From Aegilops tauschii subsp. strangulata (taxonomy: Eukaryota > Streptophyta > Magnoliopsida > Poales > Poaceae), in contig NC_053037.3 of the NCBI RefSeq assembly GCF_002575655.3, positions 451,019,793 to 451,083,792 on the forward strand: a DNA stretch of 64,000 bases, in the 5' to 3' direction. The position numbers and the translations under genes are program-made. Under the pieces are notes generated by a model. It saw nothing but the letters and a program-made list of their open reading frames with translations. It was not told the DNA's origin and did no database searches. Below are positions 42,738 to 55,504 of the stretch, in pieces; the first letter of the stretch is position 1; each line of letters opens with the position of its first letter.

Positions 42738-45670
42738 CTAGGTACCCATAATGCTGGCAAGATGCTTAGCAAGCTTATTAACTTTCTCTTGTTTGGTGCT
42801 TAAATCCTCCAGCGCTTGCTGTTGCACCAGAAAATATGCATCTGAATTCTGCAGGGACTTCCTCAGTCCTTCAGCTTCCTGTCGCAGCACATCTGATCGA
42901 TGTCTTTAAACTTGAAGTTGAGACTCAAGAAGACGAACTGATTCAGGCAGCGAGTTCGAAGAGCTTGTGCCAGCAGTAGTGGCCAGTAACTCGAACACTA
43001 CATCAAGACAGGACTTTGGGGTTCCCTCACTGTCGTCAAGATAGTTTTTATCAGCTTTATCATTGAACCTTATCTGCATTACTTCCTTTACCATTGGATA
43101 ATGCGGTACTGTTCTCCAATATATTGTCCGCATTCTAAAAGAGAAACAAGCAGACACATCACATGTTTACCATGTTGTATATGAAACTCATTTAGGTAAA
43201 TGAGTTTAGTAGTAAAGTGGACAGGATAACAGCATGAAACAAACATATATCTATGTACCATGGTCACTTTATGGTCTATATCATTCTAGTTTTTGTTGCC
43301 AAATCAAGATAGAGACACAGTTCAAATAATATTTGTTCAAGACAAAGCAGAATAGACAGAATATAAGTGTGGGTAACTATAGAGCAATAACAACACTTGT
43401 AATGTGCATGACATGAGAACATAACAGTTTATTCAATTGAAACTGAAATCAACATAGAGCAGGTTACAACAGCAAACCAGTTAAAGAAATAGGTTTAAAA
43501 CATACCTGTTGCGCCATTGGAGTTTCAATTCCATCCTTCAAATTTGAAAATAGTTGGTATGAGTAAATACAGTAATGCAAGAGCAAAGGATTATGAACCA
43601 TAGCTACAGAACCTGACCTGAGAACAAATCTTCTTCTCCTTTAAGCGTTGAGTTGGGATTCGGAGTGGTGGTCCTCGTGCTTTGGGCACTGCAGTTCCCT
43701 TACTAACTGCTCGTGTTTGGGTGCTCTGTGGTGGAGACCGTGCTGTGTCAACTGGAACTGGGTTACTATCTGACAGGGTTGGGGTTAGAAGGGGTGTAGC
43801 TGGTTCTCTGTCCAACTGGGTAGGGGTACAATCTGCGAGAGTCTGGGTTATGTGTGGTGGATCTGGTCCTTGGGCAAGTACAACCGTGGTTCTATCTGCA
43901 TCAACTGGTAGCACTATCTTTTCTGAAGACCGTGTTGTTACTCCCTTAGATACTGCCATCACGCTCTCCAATTCAAATGGCTGATAAACAAGAAAAGTAA
44001 TTGAAAGTATAGACATTGTATGATAGACAGGTGCAATGGATAGTGGGGAATAAAAGAGGGCATGAAATAATACATATTTATGTTGTCTAACCAAACAGGA
44101 TAGCATGACACAATTTCACATATATGATGGCTAACTAAACAGGATAGCATGACACAATTTCACATTATGATGGCTAACTAAAAAAGATGGAAAGACATAG
44201 TTCAAAATATGAGACTATGTAAACAGGATGACATGACATAACTATATAATGTGTTTATTAAATAGGTTGGCATGCCATAATTCACATACATTCACGGATA
44301 GAATGCCATAATTCAAAATATGATGACTGTAAACACTAAACAGGATGAGATGATATAACTATATGATGTCTTTATTAAATGGGTTGCCATGCCATAATTC
44401 AGATAGATGATGTGTATGTACTATGTAAACATGATGGCATGATATAACTCAAATATATGATTTATATAGTAAGCAAGTAAGCAGATGGCAATCCATATAT
44501 GATGTAAAAACTAAGCAATGCAAGACAACATGCATGACATGGGTAATATAACCCTGCCAAGTTTGAGCATAGACCTCAGGGGGAAATAGGACTGGTCATC
44601 AGTCTCTGAATCCTCCTCTGAGGAGCTCTCTGTAACCAGCAAGATGTCTGCTTTAGCAGGTAGCATTGTTTGCTCTGAATACCTTGTTTTCACTCCAGAT
44701 ACTTCCATCACCGCTTCAAATGGCTGGTGCACAGGAAGAGTAGTTGAATATACAAACGTTGTCAACAAATGGAACACGTAATACAAAAAAATGATAGCGT
44801 GATATAATTCACATACATGATGATTGGCTAAACAACATGGCATTGCATAATTAACATATATAATGCCTTTGCAACAAGATAGCATTGTATAATTCACATA
44901 TATAATGTCTTGCAACAAGATGGCAATGCATAATTCACATATATGGTAATTAGACACTGAACAGGTGGCATTCACACAAAGCATGTCTAAACTAATCAAA
45001 TGACATAGCAATGCGAGACACCATACGCACGATATGAGCAACATAACCCTGCCAAGTTAGAGCATACACCTCGGGGGGGAATAGGACTGGTCATCTGTCT
45101 CTGAATCCTCCTCTGAGGAGCTATCCGTAACCAGCGAGATATGCGCTTCGTCAGATAGCATAGTCTGCTCTGAAGACCTTGTTTTCACTCCATAATTTGC
45201 CATCGCCGTGTCAAATGGCTGATGCACACGAAGAGCAGTTGAATGTACTAACATTGTTGACAAATGTATTATGTAACGAAAAAAAGGATGGCCTGATATA
45301 ATTTACATATAAGATGACTGGCTAAGTAGGATGGCATTGCAAAATTCACATATATGATTCCTGGCTAAACAAGATGGCGTTGCATAATTCACATAAACGA
45401 TGAATAAACTAAACAGATGGCATTCACACAAAGGATGTCTAAACTAAGCAGATGACATATTTGATGTATAAAGTAAGCAATGCAAGACACCATATGCATG
45501 ATATAACCAACATCAGCATGCCAAGTTAGAGCGAAGACCTCAGGGGGTAAATAGGAGTTGTCTTCTCCTTCTGAATCCCCCTCAGAACAGATATCTGCCT
45601 CTCGATTACAATCCGAAATGCGTGGAGGGGGGCTGCCTTTGCACCTACCATGGAGCGATGTCTGCATTAA
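42738..45670 (-). pseudogene. CACTA ORF1-like gene, multi-exon
   Basis: The last exon ends LAKHLASIMGT and TAG at 42740-42738. It contains coiled-coil-like EGLRKSLQNSDAYFL and LSTKQEKVNKL segments. A same-frame TAA at 42906 follows an LESQLQV segment. Upstream, a Pro/Thr-rich exon (about 43980-43620, GVTTRSSEKIVLP) and three copies of an acidic exon (around 44690, 45190 and 45620) are seen, with acceptors like CACCAG and donors like GAG/GTCTATGC. The 3' exon looks like the plant Ptta/En/Spm-associated protein C-terminus. No DDE-type transposase exon is visible, so the element is non-autonomous or has lost it. Exon borders are approximate. Confidence 0.5.
43930..45640 (-). repeat. Tandem exon-intron repeat, about 470-495 bp
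   Basis: The block CCAAGTTNGAGCATANACCTC with its SSSEEDSETDDQSY-coding exon recurs at 44557, 45052 and 45521. A more divergent copy lies near 43960. The introns between contain many ATGGCAT-TCACATATATGATG variants. Each unit carries one exon, so the gene has grown by tandem duplication. Confidence 0.8.
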
Positions 45671-46029
45671 ATTTTATTGCCACGCAAGGCTCGTCTCTTT
45701 TGCTCTACATGTTCAGTTCCATTGTTTACAATAACTGTCATGCATAGGAATAAAACATAGTGAGATTATGTAAGGAGTGCATGCAGAAATCCAGAGTGAT
45801 GGTAGCAACCTGCGGATAGACCCAAAACCAATAATAGCAGGCAGATAATGGCTTCAGTTAAAAAATACAGATAATGGCTTCTTTACTGTTTGTTTCCCAC
45901 CCAACATGAAACTCATAGTAGACACCGGAGATTAACCAGATAGTAGATAGATACTATTGATAGCGGCCCCGATATGTACCCCACAACCATTTAAAAACTC
46001 AAGTTTGACCATTAGTTTGGAGCTGACTC

Positions 46030-48250
46030 AGAGTCTAATCGGTGAACAGGACGATAAAGTAGCATGTAATATTAAGCGATGCATAACGTAAGCAGACACG
46101 AAAGAGTGCGACCTCTCTTGCGGACCCGTGTAGTCCTCGAGGTCATCTGCTCGATTGATGATGGTAATGCAGTTTTCATGGCTGCCAGTGGCGGGGAAGA
46201 AGATCTGAGGCGGCGAAAGACTGTCTGGAGACCGGATCCCTGCTGTGCTGGACCCTTCTATCGTTGGAGCAGCTGAGCTGGGGTGGACGACGGCGCAGCA
46301 GGAGCGGGACAAACCACGCAAGGTTTTCTTTGACAACTATCTGTAAGAGAAGTAATTCTGTAAGGGCTCGTTTGAATTGGAGGATTCCAACAATGCAGGG
46401 ATAGGAAATAGACATGAATAGGATAGGAATGCACGTGCAAAACAGAGAATTAAAAAACACAGTATTTCTGCCAATCTGGGTGTTTCATTCACAACAATTG
46501 GAAGATCACAGGATGCAAAGAAGCACGGTGAGATTAAGTCAAACCACAAGAAAATGTACGGTTATAATGCTATTATGCTACTATCTCTTTGTCTTGTGCT
46601 TCATGAATAGGAATTTGAAAAGGAGGACAAGTGAAAATTAAAATTCCTACGTTTTTTCTTTCAAGGAGACACTAAAGGAACAAATTCGTGTGCTCAGTGG
46701 ACAATATATATAACATGTGGAGTAAAAAAGAGATGCAACAAGTGTACAACCTCTTTGGCGAAGCCATGTCGATCTCAGCGTGATTGGGTTGGCCGGTGAG
46801 GATTCTCCGGTTGACTTTGCTGTCGAAGGAGGGGAGGAAGATCTTAGGCGTCTGGAGATGGAGCCTGAGGTACCGCTCCGCTGTGATGGAGGGTTTCGTC
46901 GTTGGAGCAGCTCCGGTGAGCTGTACGATGCCGAGGATGAAGCAGGACAAGAGAGACAACGAACAACGTTAACCTGAGTGGAATTCTAATAGCAACTCCA
47001 ATACATGACGTAAAATACATAACCACAAAGTGCTAGATGTAAAATACATCAGCCGCTCATCTCTGAACTTAACTGCCGAAACTGAACTTAACTATCGAAA
47101 CTGAACTTAATTGTCGAAACTAAATTTTGCTGTCGAAACTGAACACACTAGCAAGGTGAGGCTACACGTCGCTCGACTGACTTTTTCATCTCTGGTCAAT
47201 CGATTTTGCAGCCGTTGGATACGAAATCAAGGGCCTGCGGTTCATCTTCAACCTCCACCCCCCTGAGGCGCCAGCCACCACCGGCCAAACAGCAGCCCCC
47301 CGCCGCCCGTGGCCGGCGGTGCGCCACCCCGCCCGCCCCGAAAACACTCCCCACCGCCGGTCCGCCGCCACCCCGGCCATCCCTCTAGGCCCCCCGTGCC
47401 GAGCTTTTTCTCTGGCGATCCCCACGCCACCGCCCCGCCACCGCCGGCGACCACCGCCCCCATCCTGAACCCTAAGATAGATAGTGGGGTACATCTCCGG
47501 CGAGCCCCCTCCCCGCTGTGGCTGGTTCTTCCTTCACCCCGGCGAGCCCCCCCCACCCCCTGAAAATCGACTGACCCAAAAGTCGATTCAGTCGACTGAA
47601 GTGTAGCTAAATCGGAGCAGCATCGCAAACAAGAGCAAGAGCGAGAGCAGCAGCGTGAGCAAAAGCAATAGCAAGAGCAGAGCAGCAGCGCGAGCGAGAG
47701 CTAAAGCAGCAGCAGCTCCTACTGATGTGGACGTCGCCGCCGAGGGAGCGACACCGTGGAGGAAGTGGCCGGCGACGCCGCCGTGGATGGAGCCTCGCCG
47801 TGTCGGCTCGGGACCGAGCGCCGGCAGCACCGTGAGATCGAATCAAGAAGAAAATGCGGCGATCAGTGTACAACCTCTTTGGTGGCGCCGATTAGGCCGC
47901 AGCTTCATCCAAGGAAATGGTGATGATGATGCTCTTCCGGTGGTGCAGGTGAAGACGGCGGTGTGGGAATGGAGGTGGCGCGAAAGACGAGGGGAACGTC
48001 GGGGCAGCTCCTTGGAGGTGGAGGACGGGGTGGCTGAACCGGCGGGACGATGAGATCGACGACGGATCCTCATCCGGTACGGTGGATGAGGGACGTCGAG
48101 GTGTTTCTGTGGACGACGTCGTCGGGGAAGAGGCTTCGGCTGGGTGGCGGAGGGAGCAGGGTGTGGGGTTTCGTCGCGGGTTTTCGCGGCCTCGGTGTAC
48201 GAATGGGTGGGCGTATGGGATGGCAGTGGGGAACCATGGCTTAGAGACGC
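46030..48250 (-). other. CACTA 5' region with repeated exon-like units
   Basis: The phrase GTGTACAACCTCTTTGG occurs at about 46738 and 47868. A related segment with GAAGATCT..AGGCG..CTGGAGA..GG lies at 46195 and 46840. The - strand reads LQTPKIFLPSFDS and similar peptides, perhaps duplicated 5' exons. At 47640-47720 there is an AGCAAGAGC/GCAGCA simple repeat. Proline-rich frames at 47.2-47.6 kb on + are not supported as genes. Confidence 0.4.
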
Positions 48251-49009
48251 GCTTGTCCGAAATGTGGGGTAAGTTACGAAAGTACCCCCACCGATTTGAG
48301 GCGGTTCTTTCGGTTCAGGGGTACCACGGGCATTTCGCGTGTCGGGATTTCACAGGAGGTGGGAGTTTTCGCGCGCGTTGTAATTTCGGAATAGCAAGGC
48401 GCGGGTTGAGATGGAGGGAGTTGTCGTAGCACAACGAGACAAAGATATATCTTAAATATTTCGGGCTAACAAGGCGCGGGTTAAAATTTCCGGACAAGCC
48501 TAACGTGTACTGTACCAAATCAATGCGCACTAAAAATGTCATTCACAACTTTGAATTCATGTTATGTTCAATTAAAATATTTCGCAACGTGTATAATGCA
48601 TGCAACCTACTACTCAAATGAACGTTTTACTGCATTCCAAACGTATATACTACCGCTTCAATATGAACTAAATTTGAATTCGTTTCTCTATTTGAATAAG
48701 ATCTACAATAATGATTGTTGTGAAGTCAAAGCATTTGAATTCGTTTCTCTGTTTTAGTAAGATCTACAATCATCATTATTGTCAAGTTAAACCATCGTTT
48801 GTGTATTATCTTCACAGCACACCACATGATTAGTCTCGAGTTACATATGAACTATGTGTACTATATGAACTCGAACTAGATTTTTTTAATCCACTTTATT
48901 TTGATTTCAAATCACATTACATTTCTAGCTCTAGCTAGATCTTCACAATCTAAACCATGTCTCATATGTATAATGTGTTTATCACATTATGTATGGTGCC
49001 CCGCCCCCT

Positions 49010-49250
49010 ACGCCTACAAGTATTTAGATGTGAGTTGCAAACACCACACATTACCACAAATTCAAATAAAATGTGAGAATCTTCGATATATAGTATTGTT
49101 TAGATTGCTCGATATTTAGTTGTAAGCTGCAAACGCCACACATTATCACAAATTCAAATAAAATGTGAGATTGTTTGATGTATAGTACGGTTTAGATTGT
49201 TCGGCATTTAGCTGTGAGTTGCAAACGCCATGCATTATCACATTATGGTA
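49010..49250. repeat. 92-bp tandem repeat, about 2.5 units
   Basis: TGCAAACNCCACACATTA recurs at 49036, 49128 and 49220 (exact 92 bp spacing), each followed by CACAAATTCAAATAAAATG in the first two units. Confidence 0.85.
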
Positions 49251-51171
49251 TAACATGTGCACAGCACGTGTATCACCGCTATATTCATGCATGCAATGTT
49301 TAAAACACTATGATCTCCTATTCAAATATATGAATGCGCTTTCATATCAAATTATTATCTTTGTTAGTCTCTTACACCCACACAATCCTCTAACCTTTGT
49401 AGCTACCACTAACTTTCTCTCGTGCATGCACACGCCCTCCTCGCCCTCCCCCTCCCTCGGCATTCTATCCACCAGGCACATTCAATTTTTTCTTTAGGTC
49501 ATTCTCCCAGAGTCTCCACAACTCCTTTCCAACACACACCGATCGATAAACCTCTCCAGCGATGCCTGCCTACAACATACACACACACCTTCAATCTCCT
49601 CCTTTATGTGTCCTTGCCTCGTGTCTCTCATACGGTCAGACACACGTGTAAACTCTCGCCCCTCTTTTCATCGATCTCACAACCGCACACTCCTCCCCCT
49701 ATCTAGCTAGTAGTTGGGCCTCTCGCACCACCTCCTAGCTCCATTCTCTCTGTCTATCCGTCTCGCTGGGCCTTATTTGCCTCTAACAAATGGACGTACA
49801 CCGACCGATCTCTCGCTATACATATAGCTAGCTTGGTCCTTATAACTCGTTTTTACCCACACGTCAATCGAGCTACCTCATTAGTTGCCTCTCTCCCTTC
49901 CTCCGACAAACAACAATTGATCTACCGATCTAGTTAGGTTTGCTTACCAAACACATGGTTCCCCTTCATCTTCCATGGATGCGTCCCGCAGATCTATCAC
50001 GCACAGGCACACACAGAAACACATCCCCACTCTTATTGATAACATTGCAGTTCCACCCTCAGTTTGTCTAGTAGGCCTCTCCCACCATCTTCGAGAAGCA
50101 ACTCCATCACTCATCCATCACTCTACCCCTCTCCCTCCCTCTCTCTCTCTCCTCTCTCTCTCTCTGTCCCATCATATTTCCCGTCCTTCAGTTATGTATG
50201 GATGTCGACCGATCTCCCTCAAGACAAAGTTGGGTCTCTCCTTCTCAACACATATACGAGTCGTTCTACCTCTATAGTTAGGCCTCTGCCTACCCCTCCC
50301 CCACCCCCCTCCCCCCACACACACCGATACATCGAGCGCTCTAGTCATGTCTCCCTGCCACACACAAACTTGACATGTGCCCTCTAACGTTCCGGTAGGC
50401 CAGTCGCCCTATATCTTGGACTTGCACACACACACACACACACAATTTCGATGGCTCTCTTCATCGATCTCGCACCCACCCACTTGATCCTCTCTTCGAC
50501 TCTATCGATAGCTATGACCGCTCCCTCTCTTCTTGTGGATTGCCCGACCCTCTATGTATGATATGGATAGGCCTCCATTTCACACACATTGCATGCAAAA
50601 TTTTGTTTGAGATGTCATCGACACATATTCCCACAAATAATTCACGAAATCAACCCCCACCCCACCCCCACCCCAAAACAAAAAACACTCACGAACGCGG
50701 TTTGTATCTCTCACAAACACCCACGTAGGTGGGGGACGTGCATGAAGAGAAGAGGTGCATGCACGGCGCACGTACTCCCGTCTCTTTCCCAACCACACCC
50801 GCGCAGGTACACGGTGGAGCTCATTTCTGTACGAAAAAGGAAGCCCACGTGGTAATTTGGCACGTGTACTGGTTGTCCACTTGGTGGAGGGAGGATGGTC
50901 TACCACGGGTGAACAAACAAATTGCGACTTGACGTGTTATGTTAAAAGAAGAGGCAAACCATGTGGGGCCTACCTTAGAGGCAAGGCTCTATACACTTGA
51001 GTACTTTTGATGTGTCCCGTCAACTCGCAGAACGAGGAGAAGCTTGCTTAGTACGCCGTCTCCCCCACCCACGGGCGCGGTGGCTCGCAGGGTGAGGTGA
51101 AGCTTGCTCCGCCTTACGCCCGCTCCCTCGCCCATGCGCGCTGTGGATCGCAGGATGAGGAGAAAAATTTA

Positions 51172-51350
51172 CTACTCCCTTCGTTTACTCCTCGCCCGTA
51201 CTACCTTGGTTATAGAGATTATATCATATTGTTTGGAATATATATGTCCTTTAGTAGATTTCAATATGAACTACTAGTACATACTCCAAACACTGATGTA
51301 TATAGACGTATTTTAGAGTGTAGATTCACTCATTTTTCTCCGTATGTAGC
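51172..51350. mobile_element. Degenerate Stowaway-type MITE fragment
   Basis: CTACTCCCTTCGTTTACTC at the left and TTTTAGAGTGTAGATTCACT / CTCCGTATGTAG at the right are parts of a common grass Stowaway element also seen at 54316. The terminal repeats are decayed. Confidence 0.5.
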
Positions 51351-51659
51351 ACTCTCCCTCGCCCCTCGACCCTCGCCCACGTGGTGGACGTGCAGCAATT
51401 CATTCGGTCTCATATAGCCAGAACGATATATACTGCACTACCATTATTGCTCGACTTCCTGAAGAGGCGAAGAGCCAATCGCAAGGTTAATATTTTGGAG
51501 ATGCCAAGCGCAAGGTTATAGGAGAACGAGTACTAGGTGCCGCGTCATTTATAAATAAAGTTTTTTGTTCTTCAGTGACACGTACGCAATATGATAGGTT
51601 CATATGGACAGAAAAGGAAACCGCTCCACTATATACATAGTCAGGATGGGCCAGCCTAC

Positions 51660-54010
51660 ACGGTTGCTTGCTGGGGTTGCTCTTTCACACTCTCTCGCAC
51701 AAAACGACTGTGGCCACATCTCTAACATCCCGGCGGATCACGTCCGCTTGGGGAAGGGGTGGATGCTTAGTGTAGATGCGGTGGCCGTCGCCGACGGTGA
51801 AAACCCACTGTCGGCACGTCCCGAGCAGGTGTCCCCGCCGTTCTCTCTCACAAAGCCGGTGAGGTTGCCTTCATCCCTTGCTCACTGCCGCAACGTGGGC
51901 AGTTGCCGCCTCCCGCCGCCCTCCTCAAGGTTGAGCTACGTCCCTCAGGTACAACTCCCTTTACAGCCGGCTTGCACCACTGCTCCACCTGCCCACTGAA
52001 GGAAATATGCCCTAGAGGCAATAATAAATTATTATATATTTCCTTATATCATGATAAATGTTTATTATTCATGCTAGAATTGTATTAACCGGAAACATAA
52101 TACATGTGTGAATACATAGACAAACAGAGTGTCACTAGTATGCCTCTACTTGACTAGCTCGTTAATCAAAGATGGTTATGTTTCCTAGCCATAGACATGA
52201 GTTGTCATTTGATTAACGAGATCACCTCATTAGGAGAATGACGTGATTGACTTGACCCATTCCGTTAGCTTAGCACCCGATCGTTAGTATGTTGCTATTG
52301 CTTTCTTCATGACTTATACATGTTCCTCTGACTATGAGATTATGCAACTCCCGTTTACCGGAGGAACACTTTGTGTGCTACCAAACATCACAACGTAAAT
52401 GGGTGATTATAAAGGTGCTCTACAGGTGTCTCCAAAGGTACTTGTTGGGTTGGCGTATTTCGAGATTAGGATTTGTCACTCCGATTGTCGGAGAGGTATC
52501 TCTGAGCCCACTCGGTAATGCACATCACTATAAGCCTTGCAAGCATTGTGACTAATAAGTTAGTTGCGGGATGATGTGTTACGGAACGAGTAAAGAGACT
52601 TGCCCGTAACGAGATTGAACTAGCTATCGAGATACCGACGATCGAATCTCGGGCAAGTAACATACTAATGACAAAGGGAACAACGTATGTTGTTATGCGG
52701 TCTGACCGATAAAGATCTTCGTAGAATATGTGGGAGCCAATATGGGCATCCAGGTCCCGCTATTGGTTATTGACCGGAGACGTGTCTCGGTCATGTCTAC
52801 ATAGTTCTCGAACCCGTAGGGTCCGCATGCTTAAAGTTACGATGACAGTTTTATTATGAGTTTATGTATGTTGATGTACCGAAGGAGTTCGGAGTCCCGG
52901 ATGAGATCGGGGAAATGACGAGGAGTCTCTAAATGGTCGAGACGTAAAGATGGATATATTGGACAACTATATTCGGACTTCGGAAAGGTTCCGAGTGATT
53001 CGGGTATTTTTCGGAGTACCGGAGAGTTACGAGAATACGTGTTGGGCCTTATTGGGCCATACGGGAAAGAAGAAAAAGGGCCTCAAGGGTGGCCGCACCC
53101 CTCCCCTTGGTCTGGTCCGAATTGGACTAGGGAAGGGGGGCGCCCCCTTCCTTCCTTCTCTTTTTCCCTTCCTCTTTTCCTATTCCATATGGGAGGTGGA
53201 ATCCTACTAGGACTAGAGAGTCCTAGTAGGACTCCACACTTGGTGCGCCCCCTCCTAGGGCCGGCCTCCTCCTCCCTTGCTCCTTTATATACGGGGGCAG
53301 GGGGGCACCCTAGAGACACAACAATTGATCCTTGAGATCTCTTAGCCGTGTGCGGTGCCCCCTCCACCATATTACACCTCGATAATACCGTTGCGGAGCT
53401 TAGGCGAAGCCCTGCGTCGGTGGAACATCATCATCGTCACCACGCCGTCGTGCTGACGAAATTCTCCCTCAACACTCGGCTGGATCGGAGTTCGAGGGAC
53501 GTCATCGAGCTGAACGTGTGTAGAACTCGGAGGTGTCGTGCGTTCGGTACTTGATCGGTTGGATCGTGAAGACGTACGACTACATCAACCGCGTTGTGAT
53601 AACGCTTCCGCTGTCGGTCTACGAGGGTACGTGGACAACACTCTCCCCTCTCGTTGCTATGCATCACCATGATCTTGCGTGTGCGTAGGAATTTTTTTGA
53701 AATTACTACGTTCCCCAACACCCACATCACTCCCTGTGGATATTTCTCTACTTCTTTGCCCCGCACATACCTCTATTGGCTTCTACGTACTGTATTTGTG
53801 ATGAGTTTATGTCTCATCAACTAGTCCCACTAATCTTATTCTAATCACACTTCTTCAATTTCTTTGCCACAGGGATGCTCATCTCGATTTTGATGAAACT
53901 GCACAATATGATCCGATGGTCAAAAGGTTGCAAACTTCATTCATTAGGAAGCTCAAACGTTGCCAGCAAATTGAAGCCTGGTCAGGGTTCACGGTTCAAG
54001 GTCTAGGGAC
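51660..54010 (+). pseudogene. Gene-like locus 1, split by a solo LTR
   Basis: A leader-like exon (51670-51958) begins with a CTCTTTCACACTCTCTCGC stretch and ends before a donor CAG/GTACAA. After the solo LTR (51997-53720), a second exon starts at 53873 after the acceptor TTTGCCACAG, with GGGATGCTCATCTCGATTTT and AAACTGCACAA. Both exons match those of locus 2 (56.14-58.97 kb): the leader matches near 56230 and the second exon near 58793. No long reading frame is present. It may be a decayed protein gene or a non-coding transcript. The two loci look like a tandem duplication. Confidence 0.4.
51997..53720 (+). mobile_element. Copia solo LTR (BARE1/WIS/Angela-like), copy 2
   Basis: 1724 bp, TGAAGGAAATATGCCC to GTTCCCCAACA, with a perfect target duplication CCCAC at 51992-51996 and 53721-53725. 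It is highly similar to 18159-19894. A TATA-like TTTATATACG lies near 53284. No internal sequence remains. Confidence 0.9.
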
Positions 54011-54036
54011 TGCATGGATCGTTTTTTTCTTTAGCT

Positions 54037-54131
54037 GCCTCTGTTCCAAAATAAGTGTCAACTTTAGTAGTAGTACAACTTTGTACTAAAGTTTGCACAA
54101 AGTTGAGACACTTATTTCGGAGCGGAGGGAG
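54037..54131. mobile_element. Stowaway MITE, left end worn
   Basis: CCTCTGTTCCAAAATAAGTG at the left and CACTTATTTCGGAGCGGAGG at the right are terminal inverted repeats, followed by TA. The inner part is self-complementary (ACAACTTTGTACTAAAGTTTG). The expected TACTC at the left is missing. Confidence 0.75.
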
Positions 54132-54315
54132 TACATATTTGGTATGATCTGTCAATCATTGAGATGCAATAGCATGCATGTTAGTCTCCTTTGTATTTGA
54201 TGAAATGTTGCAATGGGCAACCTTGGACGCAAGATACATGTAACAGAAGCTGGAAGCTTCATAGCATTGTACAAATTCATCTCGCTGATAAATTACAGTA
54301 CGTACTATACTAGTA

Positions 54316-54951
54316 CTTCCTCCGTTTCTAAATATAAGTCTTTGTAGAGATTTCACCATGAACCACATGCGGATGTATATAGGTGCATTTTAAGTGTAGA
54401 TTCATTCATTTTGTTCCATATGTAGTGGAATCTCTACAAAGACTTATGTACTAGTAATAGCTAGCCCCCACTACTAGGAATTCTCTATCCTCTCCTTGAG
54501 CCACATCATCCAAATTGATGTAGCCGTTAGATGAAGTAAATCAGTCCATAATAGCCGTCTGATCTAGACGTTGAGAGGCTCTGCACTAAGCCACATGCAA
54601 GCATGCAGAAATACCGTGGCACATGCATGTGAGTGGGTTTTAAATCACATCAACATGTCTGCATGCAAGCATGCACCGGTAGCATGCATGTAAGTGAGCT
54701 TTTAAGTCCCATTAACATGTCAAAAAGAAAAATATAATCCCATTATGCAGTAGGAGTTGGCTGATCTTTTTTCCTTACGTGGGATGATCTAAATGATGAT
54801 GGGAGTTTATTTAGTTTGGCTACCACATTTGTCATGCCGTTATAGAGTTTTTTTTAGTTCTATGAAATCGATAATTTTGCACAGAGAGATATACCGCTGT
54901 TCCGCGGCAACGCGCGGGGACTCATCTAGTAATTTTTAGGAACGGAGGGAG
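54316..54951. mobile_element. Stowaway MITE split by a Helitron-like insert
   Basis: The left half (54316-54447) begins CTTCCTCCGTTTCTAAATAT after TA and runs through the usual internal sequence to CTACAAAGACTTA. The right end (AGGAACGGAGGGAG then TA) is at 54938-54953. About 480 bp lie between. Confidence 0.7.
54482..54930 (+). mobile_element. Helitron-like non-autonomous element
   Basis: The right end has a GC hairpin CCGCG-GCAA-CGCG followed by GGGGACTCATCTAGT. CTAGT fits the CTRRT Helitron terminus and the hairpin is at the normal distance. The left end is less sure: TCTCTATCC at 54482 begins with TC, but about 34 bp between it and the MITE half are unexplained. Confidence 0.5.
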
Positions 54952-55470
54952 TACTATGTAAAGAGTTAGGTGTCACACGGTGATAGTGTGTGGTGGGCCA
55001 TGTAATCACTGAGCCTGCGTGTTTTCACTGCTCTTGCACGCCTCCGCTGTAAGAATGGAGAAAATTGTAATCTAGTAGTAGTACCTCCTTTCGCCGAAAG
55101 CATGGGACATCCAGCAGTCCTACCACCTCAGTAATAAAGACCAATGAGCCGTCAAATCACATAGACCCAGCAGTAAGTTGGACGGACGAAGCAACCATCA
55201 CTCTTGCGCCAGTGAGAGGTCGCATGGGCTCTGCCCGGGCATGAATGCGGCACCGATTCTTTGGAGCGGCGTTGACCGTTTCGGGCGGGAAGCGCGCGCG
55301 GGCGATGGAGGGGCTTTGGGTGGGCCAGGCTGGTCAGGAGCGGGCGTGGCAGCTGTCAGCATGTCCCTACCGGACACGCCCGGAAACGAGAGGATGCACC
55401 GACTCTCGCGGCTAAAATCGTATACTACACAACATCTCTCTGTAGGAGTAGGTCGATCTGTCGCTCTCTC

Positions 55471-55504
<34 letters not shown>

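Larger units (their letters stand above)
41108..48300 (-). mobile_element. CACTA DNA transposon (right end not resolved)
   Basis: The left end CACTAAAAAATACACTTCCG abuts F's LTR. An inverted repeat, a GGCCC-rich subterminal array and a multi-exon gene reading on - follow, the usual layout of a CACTA element in grasses. The matching ...TAGTG end with TSD AGC was not found. The last related repeats are at about 47.9 kb and a GC-rich, promoter-like stretch ends near 48.3 kb, so the end coordinate is a guess. Confidence 0.6.
48490..51650. other. Non-coding stretch, AT-rich then CT-rich
   Basis: 48.5-49.3 kb is AT-rich. 49.35-50.7 kb is rich in CTCTC, CACACA and CGATC words with strand bias and no sustained ORF. 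A (CA)10 run is at 50425-50444. 50.7-51.65 kb has a degenerate Stowaway-like fragment (see 51172). I see no gene. Confidence 0.6.

Noticed and set aside
47206..47563. Proline-rich frames on +
   Set aside because: They are low-complexity CCG-rich sequence within the 5' region of the CACTA gene, which reads on -.
50425..50444. Possible telomere-like or centromere-like repeat
   Set aside because: Only a simple (CA)n microsatellite, like 55473-55502. No TTTAGGG array was seen anywhere.
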